A stretch of 64,000 nt of DNA from Anaerotruncus colihominis (GTDB lineage: Bacteria; Bacillota; Clostridia; Oscillospirales; Ruminococcaceae): positions 473,747 through 537,746 of the forward strand of contig NZ_VIQT01000009.1 in the NCBI RefSeq assembly GCF_010206195.1, given 5' to 3'. The translations under genes were made by a program, and so were the position numbers. Positions 42,846 through 51,298 of this stretch are shown in pieces. The notes under the pieces are model-generated. The model was not told the origin of the DNA and did no database searches. It was given only the letters and a program-made list of their open reading frames with translations. Position 1 is the first letter of the stretch; each line of letters begins with the position of its first letter.

Positions 42846-45269
42846 TTATAGCTGTGTGCGGCCATCCGCCGGCTGCTCCAACGCGTCCGAACGACGCGCC
42901 GCCCCCGGGCGCGGACGCGATTGGAGGGATGATGCTGAACGTTGTCTCAGAGGCGTTTGCGCATTCTCTGTATACATCGTCCTTCTGCGCGAGCGGCGCA
43001 TCGCCTCGTCGTCGGCGCGCGGCACTGTCTCCATCCGCGAGCGGCGCGGCGGCGTTTCTTCCCCTTGGGCTGGCGGCGTCTCCCGCATGGGCGCTTCGCG
43101 GCCGGCAGGCTCCTGCGCGGATTCATCCTCCTGCTGTACAAGCGTGCGCCTGCGTGAGCGGCGCATTGCCTCGTCGACTGCACGCGACGCTGTCTCCATC
43201 CGCGAGCGGCGCGGCGGCGTTTCCTCCCCTTGGGCTGGCGGCGTCTCCCGCATGGGCGCTTCGCGGCCGGCAGGCTCCTGCGCGGATTCATCCTCCTGCT
43301 GTATAAGCGTGCGCCTGCGTGAGCGGCGCATTGCCTCGTCGACCGCACGCGACGCTGTCTCCATCCGCGAGCGGCGCGGCGGCGTTTCTTCCCCTTGGGC
43401 CGGCGGCGTCTCCCGCATAGGCGCTTTCTGATCGTCAGGCTCCTGCGCGGCGGCGTTTCCCGGCTCCTGCTGCATATTCTGTTGTGCGGCAAAATCACCG
43501 CGCGTCTGGGCCGGTTCCCATCTCATTTCCGGCTGCATCTGCAAAGAAGTTTTATGCATATCCGCAGACAGCTCCTCTGGCTGCGCGCGCAGACGCGCCA
43601 GCGTCGCATCGATTGTTTGTACAGCAGCTTCGATGCTCTGATCCGATGGCGGCGACGACAGCTCCTGCATCCTGACCGAGCCTCTGCGCCTTGTAGGCGG
43701 CGCGGCTGCCCGGCCGCCTGTCAACAGCCCTGGAGGAGGCGAAGCCCGGCGCGAAGCTTCCGGAGCCAACAAGCCCGGAGGCGGCCGCCAACGGGAGGGC
43801 GCGGTACGTGTGGACGGCGACACGGCTGGCGTCGGCACAGACCACAGATTGGATAGCTGCGGCGAGGCTGGCTCCTGCCTGACAGGTGGAGGTGGCTCCG
43901 GCGCCCGTATAACCGGAGGACGCTGCGTGGCCTTTTTTTCTGCGGCGCGCCGTTCACGCTCCTCGACCTGACGCAGGCGTTTATGCCGGCGCGCTTTATA
44001 ACGCCAACGGATCCATGTGCGTATGAGCAGCCATAGCACCACCAGCGCGGCAAAAACAATGCCGGCCTTCAACACAACAGGCGGCAGCGAGAACCACCCG
44101 CCTTTGGCCACATCATCCGACGGTATAACAGCCGACTGTATCAATTCAAATGTCAGCGGAAACGCTCCGGCCGCACGATAGGCAGTGCGCACCGTTTCCG
44201 GAAAATAAAGCTGCACTTCGCCCGGCTGGTCCGCGGCCAACATATCTGGAATGGAAAGCTTTACTGACAGGTCATCGATTGTCACTCCCGGCGGCAGCAG
44301 AACGGGCATGTCCTCTGTGCGTGTCAGACGCGCCTGCTGCTGTGTACCATCCGCGCCGGTCAGAAGCACGGTTTTCGGCTCCACACGGTCCTTGGATACA
44401 ACCGCACGGGTAAAATTATCAAATCCATAGTCCAAAATAGCTGTCGAATCGATATATTGCGCGTCAACAACACCATCGGAATGCATAACGATACAGATCA
44501 GCGTAACCCCATTACGCTCCGCGAGCGTCACAAGCGTGTGCCCCGCTTCCTCTGTCCATCCGGTTTTTCCTGCAAATGCGCCCGGATATGTGTCGTTGAG
44601 TGTAAACATATAGTTGCGGTTATTCAGCCGCCGTGCCTCCGACTGCTTATTTGTTGGCGGAATCTCATAGGCGGCGGCACCCGCCAACGAACGGAACTGC
44701 GGATGCTGCATAGCCGCGCGCGTGATCAAAGCCATATCATAGGCGCTTGTATAATGGGATGGATCAGGCAGGCCGTGTGCATTTGTAAAATGCGTGTCCT
44801 TCGCGCCAAGTTCCTTGGCGCGGTCATTCATCAGCATGGCGAACGCCTGTGTGCTGCCGGAAATATGTGCCGCCAGCATGTTCGCAGCATCATTCGCGGA
44901 TTCGACCATCATGGCATATTCCAGCTGCTCCACCGTCAACTGTTCGCCGCCAGTCAACGCAATATGCGTGGTATTACGCGGTACGGCGGCCACAACCTCG
45001 TCTGTGACAGTTACAACGTCTCCCGGCTTGGCACGCTCCATCGCCAAAAGGCAGGTCATAACCTTTGTAATGCTTGCCGGATACATCTTTTTGTTCATAT
45101 TTTTTTCAAGCAGGATTTGTCCCGTATCAGCATCAACCAAAATAGCCGATTCCGCATAAAGCTCCGGCGGATTGGACAACTTTTGCGCGTCGTCCGCAAA
45201 TACCCCTGCTGGAAACAGCAGCGACAACGTCAGCGCCGCCAGCAGCGTCATCAACAGCCTTCTATACAT
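42846..45269 (-). CDS. D-alanyl-D-alanine carboxypeptidase (DacF-like) with repetitive C-terminal tail
   Basis: This 807-residue protein has a signal peptide (about 1-25) and a penicillin-binding S11 peptidase domain. It keeps the three active-site motifs: SITK (66-69), SAN (124-126) and KTG (235-237). It trims the terminal D-Ala of peptidoglycan stems. After a beta-rich domain comes one membrane segment (about 385-405) and then about 400 Arg/Pro/Glu-rich residues, including three near-identical 55-residue repeats. Normal DacF ends shortly after the first anchor, so the tail is atypical. The start at 45269 is set by the signal peptide and a GAGGT site; an upstream frame runs into repeat DNA. 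Confidence 0.92.
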   Translation of the reverse strand: MYRRLLMTLLAALTLSLLFPAGVFADDAQKLSNPPELYAESAILVDADTGQILLEKNMNKKMYPASITKVMTCLLAMERAKPGDVVTVTDEVVAAVPRNTTHIALTGGEQLTVEQLEYAMMVESANDAANMLAAHISGSTQAFAMLMNDRAKELGAKDTHFTNAHGLPDPSHYTSAYDMALITRAAMQHPQFRSLAGAAAYEIPPTNKQSEARRLNNRNYMFTLNDTYPGAFAGKTGWTEEAGHTLVTLAERNGVTLICIVMHSDGVVDAQYIDSTAILDYGFDNFTRAVVSKDRVEPKTVLLTGADGTQQQARLTRTEDMPVLLPPGVTIDDLSVKLSIPDMLAADQPGEVQLYFPETVRTAYRAAGAFPLTFELIQSAVIPSDDVAKGGWFSLPPVVLKAGIVFAALVVLWLLIRTWIRWRYKARRHKRLRQVEERERRAAEKKATQRPPVIRAPEPPPPVRQEPASPQLSNLWSVPTPAVSPSTRTAPSRWRPPPGLLAPEASRRASPPPGLLTGGRAAAPPTRRRGSVRMQELSSPPSDQSIEAAVQTIDATLARLRAQPEELSADMHKTSLQMQPEMRWEPAQTRGDFAAQQNMQQEPGNAAAQEPDDQKAPMRETPPAQGEETPPRRSRMETASRAVDEAMRRSRRRTLIQQEDESAQEPAGREAPMRETPPAQGEETPPRRSRMETASRAVDEAMRRSRRRTLVQQEDESAQEPAGREAPMRETPPAQGEETPPRRSRMETVPRADDEAMRRSRRRTMYTENAQTPLRQRSASSLQSRPRPGAARRSDALEQPADGRTQL
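42991..43449. repeat. 165-bp in-frame tandem repeat in the carboxypeptidase tail
   Basis: Units begin at 42991, 43156 and 43321, exactly 165 bases (55 codons) apart and nearly identical. They encode an Arg/Glu/Pro-rich unit containing MRETPPAQGEETPPRRSRME and DEAMRRSRRRT. Confidence 0.9.
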
Positions 45270-45363
45270 GATTACCTCGTCGTTTACAATCAATTGTTCA
45301 TTGAAATTTTCTGTACTTACAAGTACACATGATAGATTCTCCCTATCCGCACAGCAGCATGGA

Positions 45364-45910
45364 AAATCGCCCTGGCCATAGAAAGGCAGATTAAACACAG
45401 GGCGGCAGCGGGCCGCGCCCGCATATCGCCCTGGCCATGAAGGATAAAATAAACGCCCTGCGGTTATTTTATCATGTCCGCAAAGCGGCATGATAAAATT
45501 GGCCGTCTGGGCGGCAGCGGGCTGCGCCCGCGTATCGCCCTGGCCATAAAAAATAAAATAAACGCCCTGCGGTTATTTTATCATGTCCGCAAAGCGGCAT
45601 GATAAAATTGGCCGTCTGGGCGGCAGCGGGCTGCGCCCGTGTATCGCCCTGGCCATGAAGGATAAAATAAACGCCCTGCGGTTATTTTATCATGTCCGCA
45701 AAGCGGCATGATAAAATTGGCCGTCTGGGCGGCAGCGGGCTGCGCCCGTGTATCGCCCTGGCCATGAAGGATAAAATAAACGCCCTGCGGTTATTTTATC
45801 ATGTCCGCAAAGCGGCATGATAAAATTGGCCGTCTGGGCGGCAGCGGGCCGCGCCCGCGTATCGCCCTGGCCATAAAAAATAAAATAAACGCCCTGCGTT
45901 TATTTTATCA
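45364..45910. repeat. Structured intergenic repeat array, arm type B, five units
   Basis: ATAAAATAAACGCCCTGCG starts at 45444, 45553, 45662, 45771 and 45880, exactly 109 bases apart each time. Every full unit holds a GATAAAAT...ATTTTATC hairpin, a CATGTCCGC-AAA-GCGGCATG hairpin and a GGCCG/TGGCC-type arm. It fills the gap between the carboxypeptidase and spoVG genes. Confidence 0.92.
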
Positions 45911-46005
45911 CAATCAGGCAATCAATTTATAGGACTGTTTTTAAAATTCACAGATGATTTACAATTTTCACGACCAACACATGCCGCCGACATAAAAGCA
46001 TAACA

Positions 46006-46032
46006 AAAACGCCCCTCCTTCTCAGAGGGGCG
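46006..46032 (-). terminator. Terminator after spoVG
   Basis: On the minus strand an eight-bp CGCCCCTC / GAGGGGCG stem with a seven-base loop is followed by TTTTTG. Confidence 0.8.
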
Positions 46033-46054
46033 CCTGACAAATGCGTCTGTTTTT

Positions 46055-46381
46055 TTACTCTGCCCGTAGCTCACCATCCTGAGAATTGCCGCGCGCCTCC
46101 TCAAGCTGACGGGCGGCCGCCTGTGCTGCCATATGCTCAGCATAAGCCGACAAAATCGCGTCCTCCAGCTGACGGCGCGACCCAGTCGTAATCGGATGGG
46201 CGATATCGCGGAACACGCCGTTTTCATCGCGCCTGCTCGGCATTGCGACAAACAGGCGTTCCGGACCTTCTATTACCTTGATATCGTGAACGGCTAGTTC
46301 GCCGTCAATGGTCAATGAAACGAGCGCGCGCAGGCGTGTGTCTTGATAGGTGCGGCGTATTTTAATATCTGTAATCTGCAT
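46055..46381 (-). CDS. spoVG: Septation/sporulation regulator SpoVG
   Basis: This 108-residue protein matches SpoVG, a small nucleic-acid-binding regulator of septation, sporulation and envelope genes. MQITDIKIRR, FVAMPSRRDENGVFRDIAHPI and the helix that follows are diagnostic. The start at 46381 has a GGGAGG site; the longer frame to 46456 is rejected. It is divergent from murC with about 160 bases in between. Confidence 0.96.
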   Translation of the reverse strand: MQITDIKIRRTYQDTRLRALVSLTIDGELAVHDIKVIEGPERLFVAMPSRRDENGVFRDIAHPITTGSRRQLEDAILSAYAEHMAAQAAARQLEEARGNSQDGELRAE

Positions 46382-46468
46382 GGTGTGAATCCTCCCGTTG
46401 TATTGTCGGTTCCGGCTACAGATAGTTTCGGCGATTTTATAAAACTTATGCACCAATGCGCGCCGCCC

Positions 46469-46497
46469 TTGAATTTTTCACGAAATCAGCCTATACT
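46469..46497 (+). promoter_or_regulatory. Sigma-70 type promoter of murC
   Basis: TTGAAT (46469-46474) and TATACT (46492-46497) are 17 bases apart, about 40 bases before the murC start. Confidence 0.75.
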
Positions 46498-46539
46498 ACA
46501 TAAAAATGGTTATCTGAATCTGATGGAGTTGAAATTACA

Positions 46540-47901
46540 ATGTTAGATGGGAAAATCCTTCAAAACGCACGGCAAATCCATTTCATAGGCATCGGCGGTT
46601 CCGGTATGTTTCCGCTTGTACAGATCATGCAGCAGCAGGGATACAAAATCACAGGCTCCGACAACAATGAATCCGACACACTTGCGCTTGAGCGTGATAT
46701 GGGTATCAATATCATGCTGGGGCAGCGTGCCGAAAACATAGCGGGCGCGGATTTGATCGTCTATACGGCCGCCATTATGGACGATAATCCCGAGCTACAG
46801 GCGGCGTTTGACTCCGGCGTGCCGACTGTCGAACGCGCGGAGCTGCTCGGTTTTCTCACCGGGCTTTACGAGGACTGCATCTGTGTTTGCGGCACGCACG
46901 GTAAAACAACGACAACCTCCATGCTCACACAGATACTGCTCGGCGCGGGACTTGACCCAACTGCCGTCATTGGGGGGAAGCTGCCCGCCATTGGAGGAAA
47001 CGGCCGTGCCGGCGAAAGCAGCCTGATGGTCTGCGAAGCTTGTGAATTCAAAGATCATTTTCTTCAGCTCCATCCCGATATTTCCGTCATTTTAAATGTA
47101 GACGCAGATCACCTGGAATATTTTGGGACAATCGATAACATCATTAAATCCTTCCGCAAATTTGCCGGGATGACATCCAGAACCATTCTTGTCAATGGCA
47201 GTGATCCCAACTCCATGCGTGCGGTTGAAGGGATCAACGGTAAAGAGATCATTACCTTTGGATGGGACGAACAGTGCGATTATTATCCCGCTAATATCAA
47301 ACGCAAAGGTGCGCGGGCCGAATTTGACCTTTGCTGCGGCGGCCGTGCGCTCACGCATCTGACGCTGCATGTCCCCGGACTGCACAATATCCTCAATGCG
47401 ACAGCCGCCTGTGCCGCAGCCATCAAGTCCGGCGTCCCCGTCACTGCGCTCGGGGAACATCTGGCACAGTTTCGCGGCGCGGGGCGTCGCTTCGAAATTC
47501 TTGGCGACGTGCGCGGCGTTACAATCGCGGACGATTACGCGCATCACCCCGCTGAAATCGCCGTCACGCTGCGCGCCGCGCGCGAGATGGATTTTCGCCG
47601 GGTATGGGCCGTATTTCAACCGTTCACCTATTCGCGCACAAAGCTTCTGATGGATGATTTCGCAGAGGCGCTTTCTCTTGCCGACCGTGTCGTCATGTCT
47701 GAAATTATGGGGTCGCGTGAAAAAAATACCGACGGCGTTTATACAAGCCAGCTTGCTGAAAAAATTCCCGGCTCCGTCTGGTTTGCTGGGTTTGAGGAAA
47801 TTGCTGATTACGTAATGGAGCACGCTGAAAGCGGCGATCTTGTCATTACGCTCGGGTGCGGCGACGTTTACAAGTGTGCCAAGCTGATGCTGAAAAAATA
47901 A
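46540..47901 (+). CDS. murC: UDP-N-acetylmuramate-L-alanine ligase
   Basis: This 453-residue Mur ligase adds L-alanine to UDP-MurNAc in cytoplasmic peptidoglycan synthesis. It has the N-terminal UDP-binding FIGIGGSGM motif, the ATP loop GTHGKTTTT (near residue 118), the NVDADHLEYF block and the C-terminal DDYAHHPAEI motif. It is monocistronic, ending at a strong terminator, and divergent from spoVG. Confidence 0.95.
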   Translation: MLDGKILQNARQIHFIGIGGSGMFPLVQIMQQQGYKITGSDNNESDTLALERDMGINIMLGQRAENIAGADLIVYTAAIMDDNPELQAAFDSGVPTVERAELLGFLTGLYEDCICVCGTHGKTTTTSMLTQILLGAGLDPTAVIGGKLPAIGGNGRAGESSLMVCEACEFKDHFLQLHPDISVILNVDADHLEYFGTIDNIIKSFRKFAGMTSRTILVNGSDPNSMRAVEGINGKEIITFGWDEQCDYYPANIKRKGARAEFDLCCGGRALTHLTLHVPGLHNILNATAACAAAIKSGVPVTALGEHLAQFRGAGRRFEILGDVRGVTIADDYAHHPAEIAVTLRAAREMDFRRVWAVFQPFTYSRTKLLMDDFAEALSLADRVVMSEIMGSREKNTDGVYTSQLAEKIPGSVWFAGFEEIADYVMEHAESGDLVITLGCGDVYKCAKLMLKK

Positions 47902-47916
47902 CCATTCACCATACAG

Positions 47917-47955
47917 AAAGCCGCGCGCAGGAACATCCCGCGCGCGGCCCTTTCT
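47917..47955 (+). terminator. Terminator after murC
   Basis: A nine-bp GCCGCGCGC stem (47920-47928 with 47940-47948) is followed by CCTTTCTATT. Confidence 0.7.
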
Positions 47956-47990
47956 ATTGCTGTGGCGCGTCCGAAGACGCCGCAGCCTCC

Positions 47991-48038
47991 TCACAGGACG
48001 CATATCAGCAGCAGGCTGGCAGCGAGTTGTTTTTTCAC
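47991..48038 (-). CDS. Possible 15-residue hydrophobic peptide or broken lipoprotein leader
   Basis: A GTG at 48038 stands eight bases after a perfect AAAGGAGG site and opens MKKQLAASLLLICVL, a typical signal-peptide start, which stops at TGA. The frame after the stop continues with a lipobox-like GGC but no domain follows. It may be a real micropeptide, the remnant of a lipoprotein gene, or chance. Confidence 0.3.
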   Translation of the reverse strand: MKKQLAASLLLICVL

Positions 48039-48164
48039 CTATTCGCCCTCCTTTACCTTTAACTTGGTACGCGCCTTTTTCCTCATTTTAGCAGGTTTTA
48101 ACGCATAAATCCATTAAAAGCCGTGACGCGATCCCAATCGCGCGCATAGGATGGATTGCGTTTA

Positions 48165-48345
48165 TGGGCGCTATTTGGTATAATTATACCGGATTATGCC
48201 CAACGATTCGCCGCTTGTGCGGCAACCGCCTTTTGACGGGCAATGATACCAGGCTTTGACCGGGGCGATACGCAGGCGCGGCCTGCTGCCCCCCGATGGT
48301 CAATGATATCATGCTGCTTCGCGGCCATGGTATTATAAAATACAA
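48165..48345. repeat. Composite structured repeat carrying both arm types, reverse orientation
   Basis: Read on the minus strand, this region holds a diverged type B arm (GACCATCGGGGGGCAGC...TATCGCCCCGGTC) followed by a type A arm (GCCCGTC...GGCGGTTGCCGC...GCGGC...TTGGGC). It lies just upstream of the glmS leader and shows both subtypes are one family. Confidence 0.75.
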
Positions 48346-48413
48346 TTCTGTTTGGAAAGGAGGGCAGGCTTAAAAATCAGAATGGAGGTGTGGCAATCAA
48401 ATCATTTGTCAAA

Positions 48414-48570
48414 AGCGCCAGAACCGCCTAAGAGCGGTTGACGAGGCGGGAGGAAGATCGAAGGTTCGGCGGATGCCTCCCCGTCCCTGCTTCCGGACGC
48501 AGCCTGTCCGAAAACTTCCGGGCAACCGGATCGACAGACGGACCGGCGGGAAGCAAATCTTCTTAAAAAC
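48414..48570 (+). ncRNA. glmS ribozyme (glucosamine-6-phosphate riboswitch)
   Basis: The core AGCGCCAGAAC, GTTGACGAGG, GGAGGAAGATCGAA, TTCGGCGGATGCCTCCC and a later CCGAAAACTTCCGGGCAACC-type arm follow the glmS ribozyme consensus in order. Self-cleavage is expected between A48414 and G48415 when GlcN6P is bound, destabilising the glmS message. It lies about 110 bases upstream of glmS, with a further GC-rich hairpin (about 48578-48607) between the two. Confidence 0.93.
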
Positions 48571-48679
48571 GATCCGCGTCCGGCCGCCGCGCGCGGCGCG
48601 GCCGGACCTTGATACATTGCGGGGCTGACCACGCACGCCCCGAGATCAAATTTACCGCGCGGGAAAGACAGGTAACAAC

Positions 48680-50506
48680 ATGTGCGGAATTGTAGGTTAT
48701 ACCGGCGGCAAAAGCGCCGTCCAGATTCTGCTGGATACGCTTTCAAATCTTGAGTACCGCGGCTATGATTCGGCCGGTATCTCTGTATTCGGCGATAGCG
48801 GCATTGAGACAGTCAAAACAAAAGGACGGCTGCAAAATCTGGCTGATTTGCTGGAACATGAGTATGCCAAGCTGTCCGGTCACTGTGGTATCGGCCATAC
48901 ACGCTGGGCTACGCACGGCGAACCGTCTGATCTCAATGCCCATCCCCATGCAACTGAAAAGCTTTCGCTTGTCCACAACGGCATCATCGAAAATTACCAG
49001 CAGCTCAAGGCGTCGCTCACAGCGCAGGGCTACACCTTTGTCTCACGCACTGACACCGAGGTCGCCGCAAAGCTGATTGATTCGCTCTACCACGGGGATC
49101 CGGTTGCCGCCATTATCAAGGCGCAGGAGCTGCTGGAGGGCTCTTATGCATTCGGCATCCTGTTTGCCGATCATCCAGGAGAAATTTTTGCCACGCGCCA
49201 GGGCAGCCCGCTGATTGCAGCGGCTGGCAATGGCGAGGCGTTCATCGCCTCGGATGTTCCGGCGATCTTAAAGTATACACGCGACTATGCTCTGATCGGA
49301 GAACGCCAGATTGTACGCGTCACAGCGGACGGCCTTTCCCTGTTCGAACCGGACGGCACTCCCGCTGAAATAAAGACGCTGACCGCCTCCTGGACGGTTG
49401 AACAGGCGCAAAAGGGCGGCTATGATCATTTTATGCTCAAGGAGATTTACGAGCAGCCGCGCGCGCTGGCAGACACGGTTCATCCGCGTATTTCCGACGG
49501 CCTGCCGTCGTTTGATTTGCAGGACGATATACCGGATGGCTTTTGGAAACAGTTTGATTCCATCTCCATCGTTGCCTGCGGCACAGCGATGCACGCCGGC
49601 ATGATTGGTAAATCATTGATTGAGCGGCTCGCGCGGATTCCTGTCGAATGCGATATCGCCTCAGAATTCCGTTACCGCGACCCGATATTGACAAAACGCT
49701 CGCTTGTGCTGCTGATTTCACAGTCCGGAGAAACGGCCGATACACTCGCTGCATTGCGTTTGGCCCGCAAAAGCGGGGCGACAACGCTCGCGATTGTCAA
49801 CGTCACTGGTTCTTCGATCGCGCGCGAAGCCGACTATGTAATCCATACATACGCCGGACCGGAAATCGCCGTCGCCTCCACAAAGGCATACTCCGTACAG
49901 CTTGCGATTATGTATCTGATCGCCATTCGCTTTGCGCTCGCGCGCAGCGCGTGTACAGGGGAACAGGCGCGCGCGCTCACGGCCGGGCTGCTCGACGCCA
50001 TTGGACACACAGAACAGGTGCTTGGACTCGATGTGGAGATCAAAGAGTATATCCGCCGTTATGAATCGCTTCGCGATCTCTTTTTCCTTGGACGCGGTCT
50101 TGATTATGCGCTCGCGATGGAAGGCTCGCTCAAGCTCAAGGAAATCAGTTACATTCATTGTGAAGCATACGCGGCCGGCGAACTCAAGCACGGAACGATT
50201 TCGCTGATCACCGAAGGCGTGCCTGTTATCGCGCTTGCGACTCAGGAAAACCTGCTGCCCAAGATGGCCAGCAACATCAAGGAGGTGCGCAGCCGCGGCG
50301 CGGATGTGCTGTTTATCTGCAAGCGTGGTATGGCGGCAGACCGTGAAATTTATGAAAAGCGCCTTGAGCTGCCCGCGATCGACGATCTGTTCATGCCGAT
50401 TGTCGGCGTGATCGTTTTGCAGCTTCTCGCCTATCATACGGCTGTTCTGCGCGGCTGTGATGTTGATAAGCCGCGCAACCTTGCCAAATCGGTGACTGTA
50501 GAGTAA
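48680..50506 (+). CDS. glmS: Glutamine-fructose-6-phosphate aminotransferase (isomerizing)
   Basis: This 608-residue enzyme makes glucosamine-6-phosphate from fructose-6-phosphate and glutamine, the entry to amino-sugar and peptidoglycan synthesis. Cys2 (MCGIVGY) is the glutaminase nucleophile. HTRWATHGEP and the two SIS domains (ISQSGETADT, EGSLKLKEISYIH) are intact, and the C-terminus ends KPRNLAKSVTVE as in the family. It is controlled by the upstream glmS ribozyme. A racemase gene follows after 33 bases. Confidence 0.97.
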   Translation: MCGIVGYTGGKSAVQILLDTLSNLEYRGYDSAGISVFGDSGIETVKTKGRLQNLADLLEHEYAKLSGHCGIGHTRWATHGEPSDLNAHPHATEKLSLVHNGIIENYQQLKASLTAQGYTFVSRTDTEVAAKLIDSLYHGDPVAAIIKAQELLEGSYAFGILFADHPGEIFATRQGSPLIAAAGNGEAFIASDVPAILKYTRDYALIGERQIVRVTADGLSLFEPDGTPAEIKTLTASWTVEQAQKGGYDHFMLKEIYEQPRALADTVHPRISDGLPSFDLQDDIPDGFWKQFDSISIVACGTAMHAGMIGKSLIERLARIPVECDIASEFRYRDPILTKRSLVLLISQSGETADTLAALRLARKSGATTLAIVNVTGSSIAREADYVIHTYAGPEIAVASTKAYSVQLAIMYLIAIRFALARSACTGEQARALTAGLLDAIGHTEQVLGLDVEIKEYIRRYESLRDLFFLGRGLDYALAMEGSLKLKEISYIHCEAYAAGELKHGTISLITEGVPVIALATQENLLPKMASNIKEVRSRGADVLFICKRGMAADREIYEKRLELPAIDDLFMPIVGVIVLQLLAYHTAVLRGCDVDKPRNLAKSVTVE

Positions 50507-50539
50507 TTTGCAGACGATTGAAAAGAAAGGATCTTTTTT

Positions 50540-51229
50540 ATGAAAACCATCGGCCTGATCGGCGGAATGAGCTGGGAAAGCACGGTGACATACTATCAGA
50601 TCATCAACGAAACCGTCAGGCAGGCGCTCGGCGGCCTGCATTCTGCAAAGTGCCTGCTTTACAGTGTCGATTTCCATGAAATCGAAGCCTGCCAATCAAG
50701 CGGCGCATGGGAACAAAGCGGCGAACTGCTCGCCGACGCAGCGCGGGCGCTTGCCCGCGCTGGCGCCGACTGCATCGTGATCTGTACAAACACGATGCAC
50801 AAGGTCGCCGGTCAGGTGCAGGATGCCGTCACAATCCCGTTGATTCATATCGCGGATGCAACGGCCGGCGCCCTGACTGACGCCAAAATCTATACGGCTG
50901 CGCTGCTTGGAACAAAATACACAATGACACAGGATTTTTACAAGGCGCGCCTGATTTCACACGGGATTCATGTTCTGACTCCGGAAGGACATGATATTGA
51001 TACTGTCAACCGTATTATCTACGATGAATTATGTCTCGGCGTCATCTCCGGCGAATCGAAACGCGAATATCTGCGGATCATCGATTCGCTTGCGGCGCGC
51101 GGCGCACAGGGGGCTATTCTGGGCTGTACGGAAATTGGCCTGCTTGTCGGGCAGGCCGACACAAGCCTTGCGCTATTTGATACAGCCCGCATTCATGCAC
51201 AGCGCGCTGCGTATTTCGCGCTCAGTTAA
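50540..51229 (+). CDS. Aspartate/glutamate racemase family protein
   Basis: This 229-residue protein has the MKTIGLIGGMSWEST start and two catalytic-type cysteines: C82 in ICTNTMHK and a second in LGCTEIGLL near residue 194. It interconverts L and D amino acids, probably aspartate. It lies directly after glmS in the same transcription unit, which suggests supply of a D-amino acid for the cell wall. Confidence 0.92.
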   Translation: MKTIGLIGGMSWESTVTYYQIINETVRQALGGLHSAKCLLYSVDFHEIEACQSSGAWEQSGELLADAARALARAGADCIVICTNTMHKVAGQVQDAVTIPLIHIADATAGALTDAKIYTAALLGTKYTMTQDFYKARLISHGIHVLTPEGHDIDTVNRIIYDELCLGVISGESKREYLRIIDSLAARGAQGAILGCTEIGLLVGQADTSLALFDTARIHAQRAAYFALS

Positions 51230-51235
51230 AACCAA

Positions 51236-51276
51236 AAAATCCGTCCGCAAACAGTATTGTTTGCGGACGGGTTTTT
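51236..51276. terminator. Bidirectional terminator
   Basis: A long stem (CCGTCCGCAAAC and its complement) has an A run on the left and GTTTTT on the right. It ends the glmS-racemase unit and the convergent FkbM unit. Confidence 0.88.
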
Positions 51277-51298
51277 AATTATCTTTTAACATCCTTTA

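Noticed and set aside
42856-43431. Plus-strand frames opposite the carboxypeptidase tail
   Set aside because: They are antisense to in-frame tandem repeats of a supported gene.
45270-45491. Upstream extension of the carboxypeptidase gene
   Set aside because: The extension is translated repeat DNA; the signal peptide and ribosome site fix the start at 45269.
45364-45910. CRISPR array
   Set aside because: The units are contiguous 109-bp tandem copies with no unique spacers, and no cas genes are present.
48402-48746. Minus-strand frame of 114 codons before glmS
   Set aside because: It lies over the glmS ribozyme and the 5' end of glmS and reflects the structured RNA sequence.
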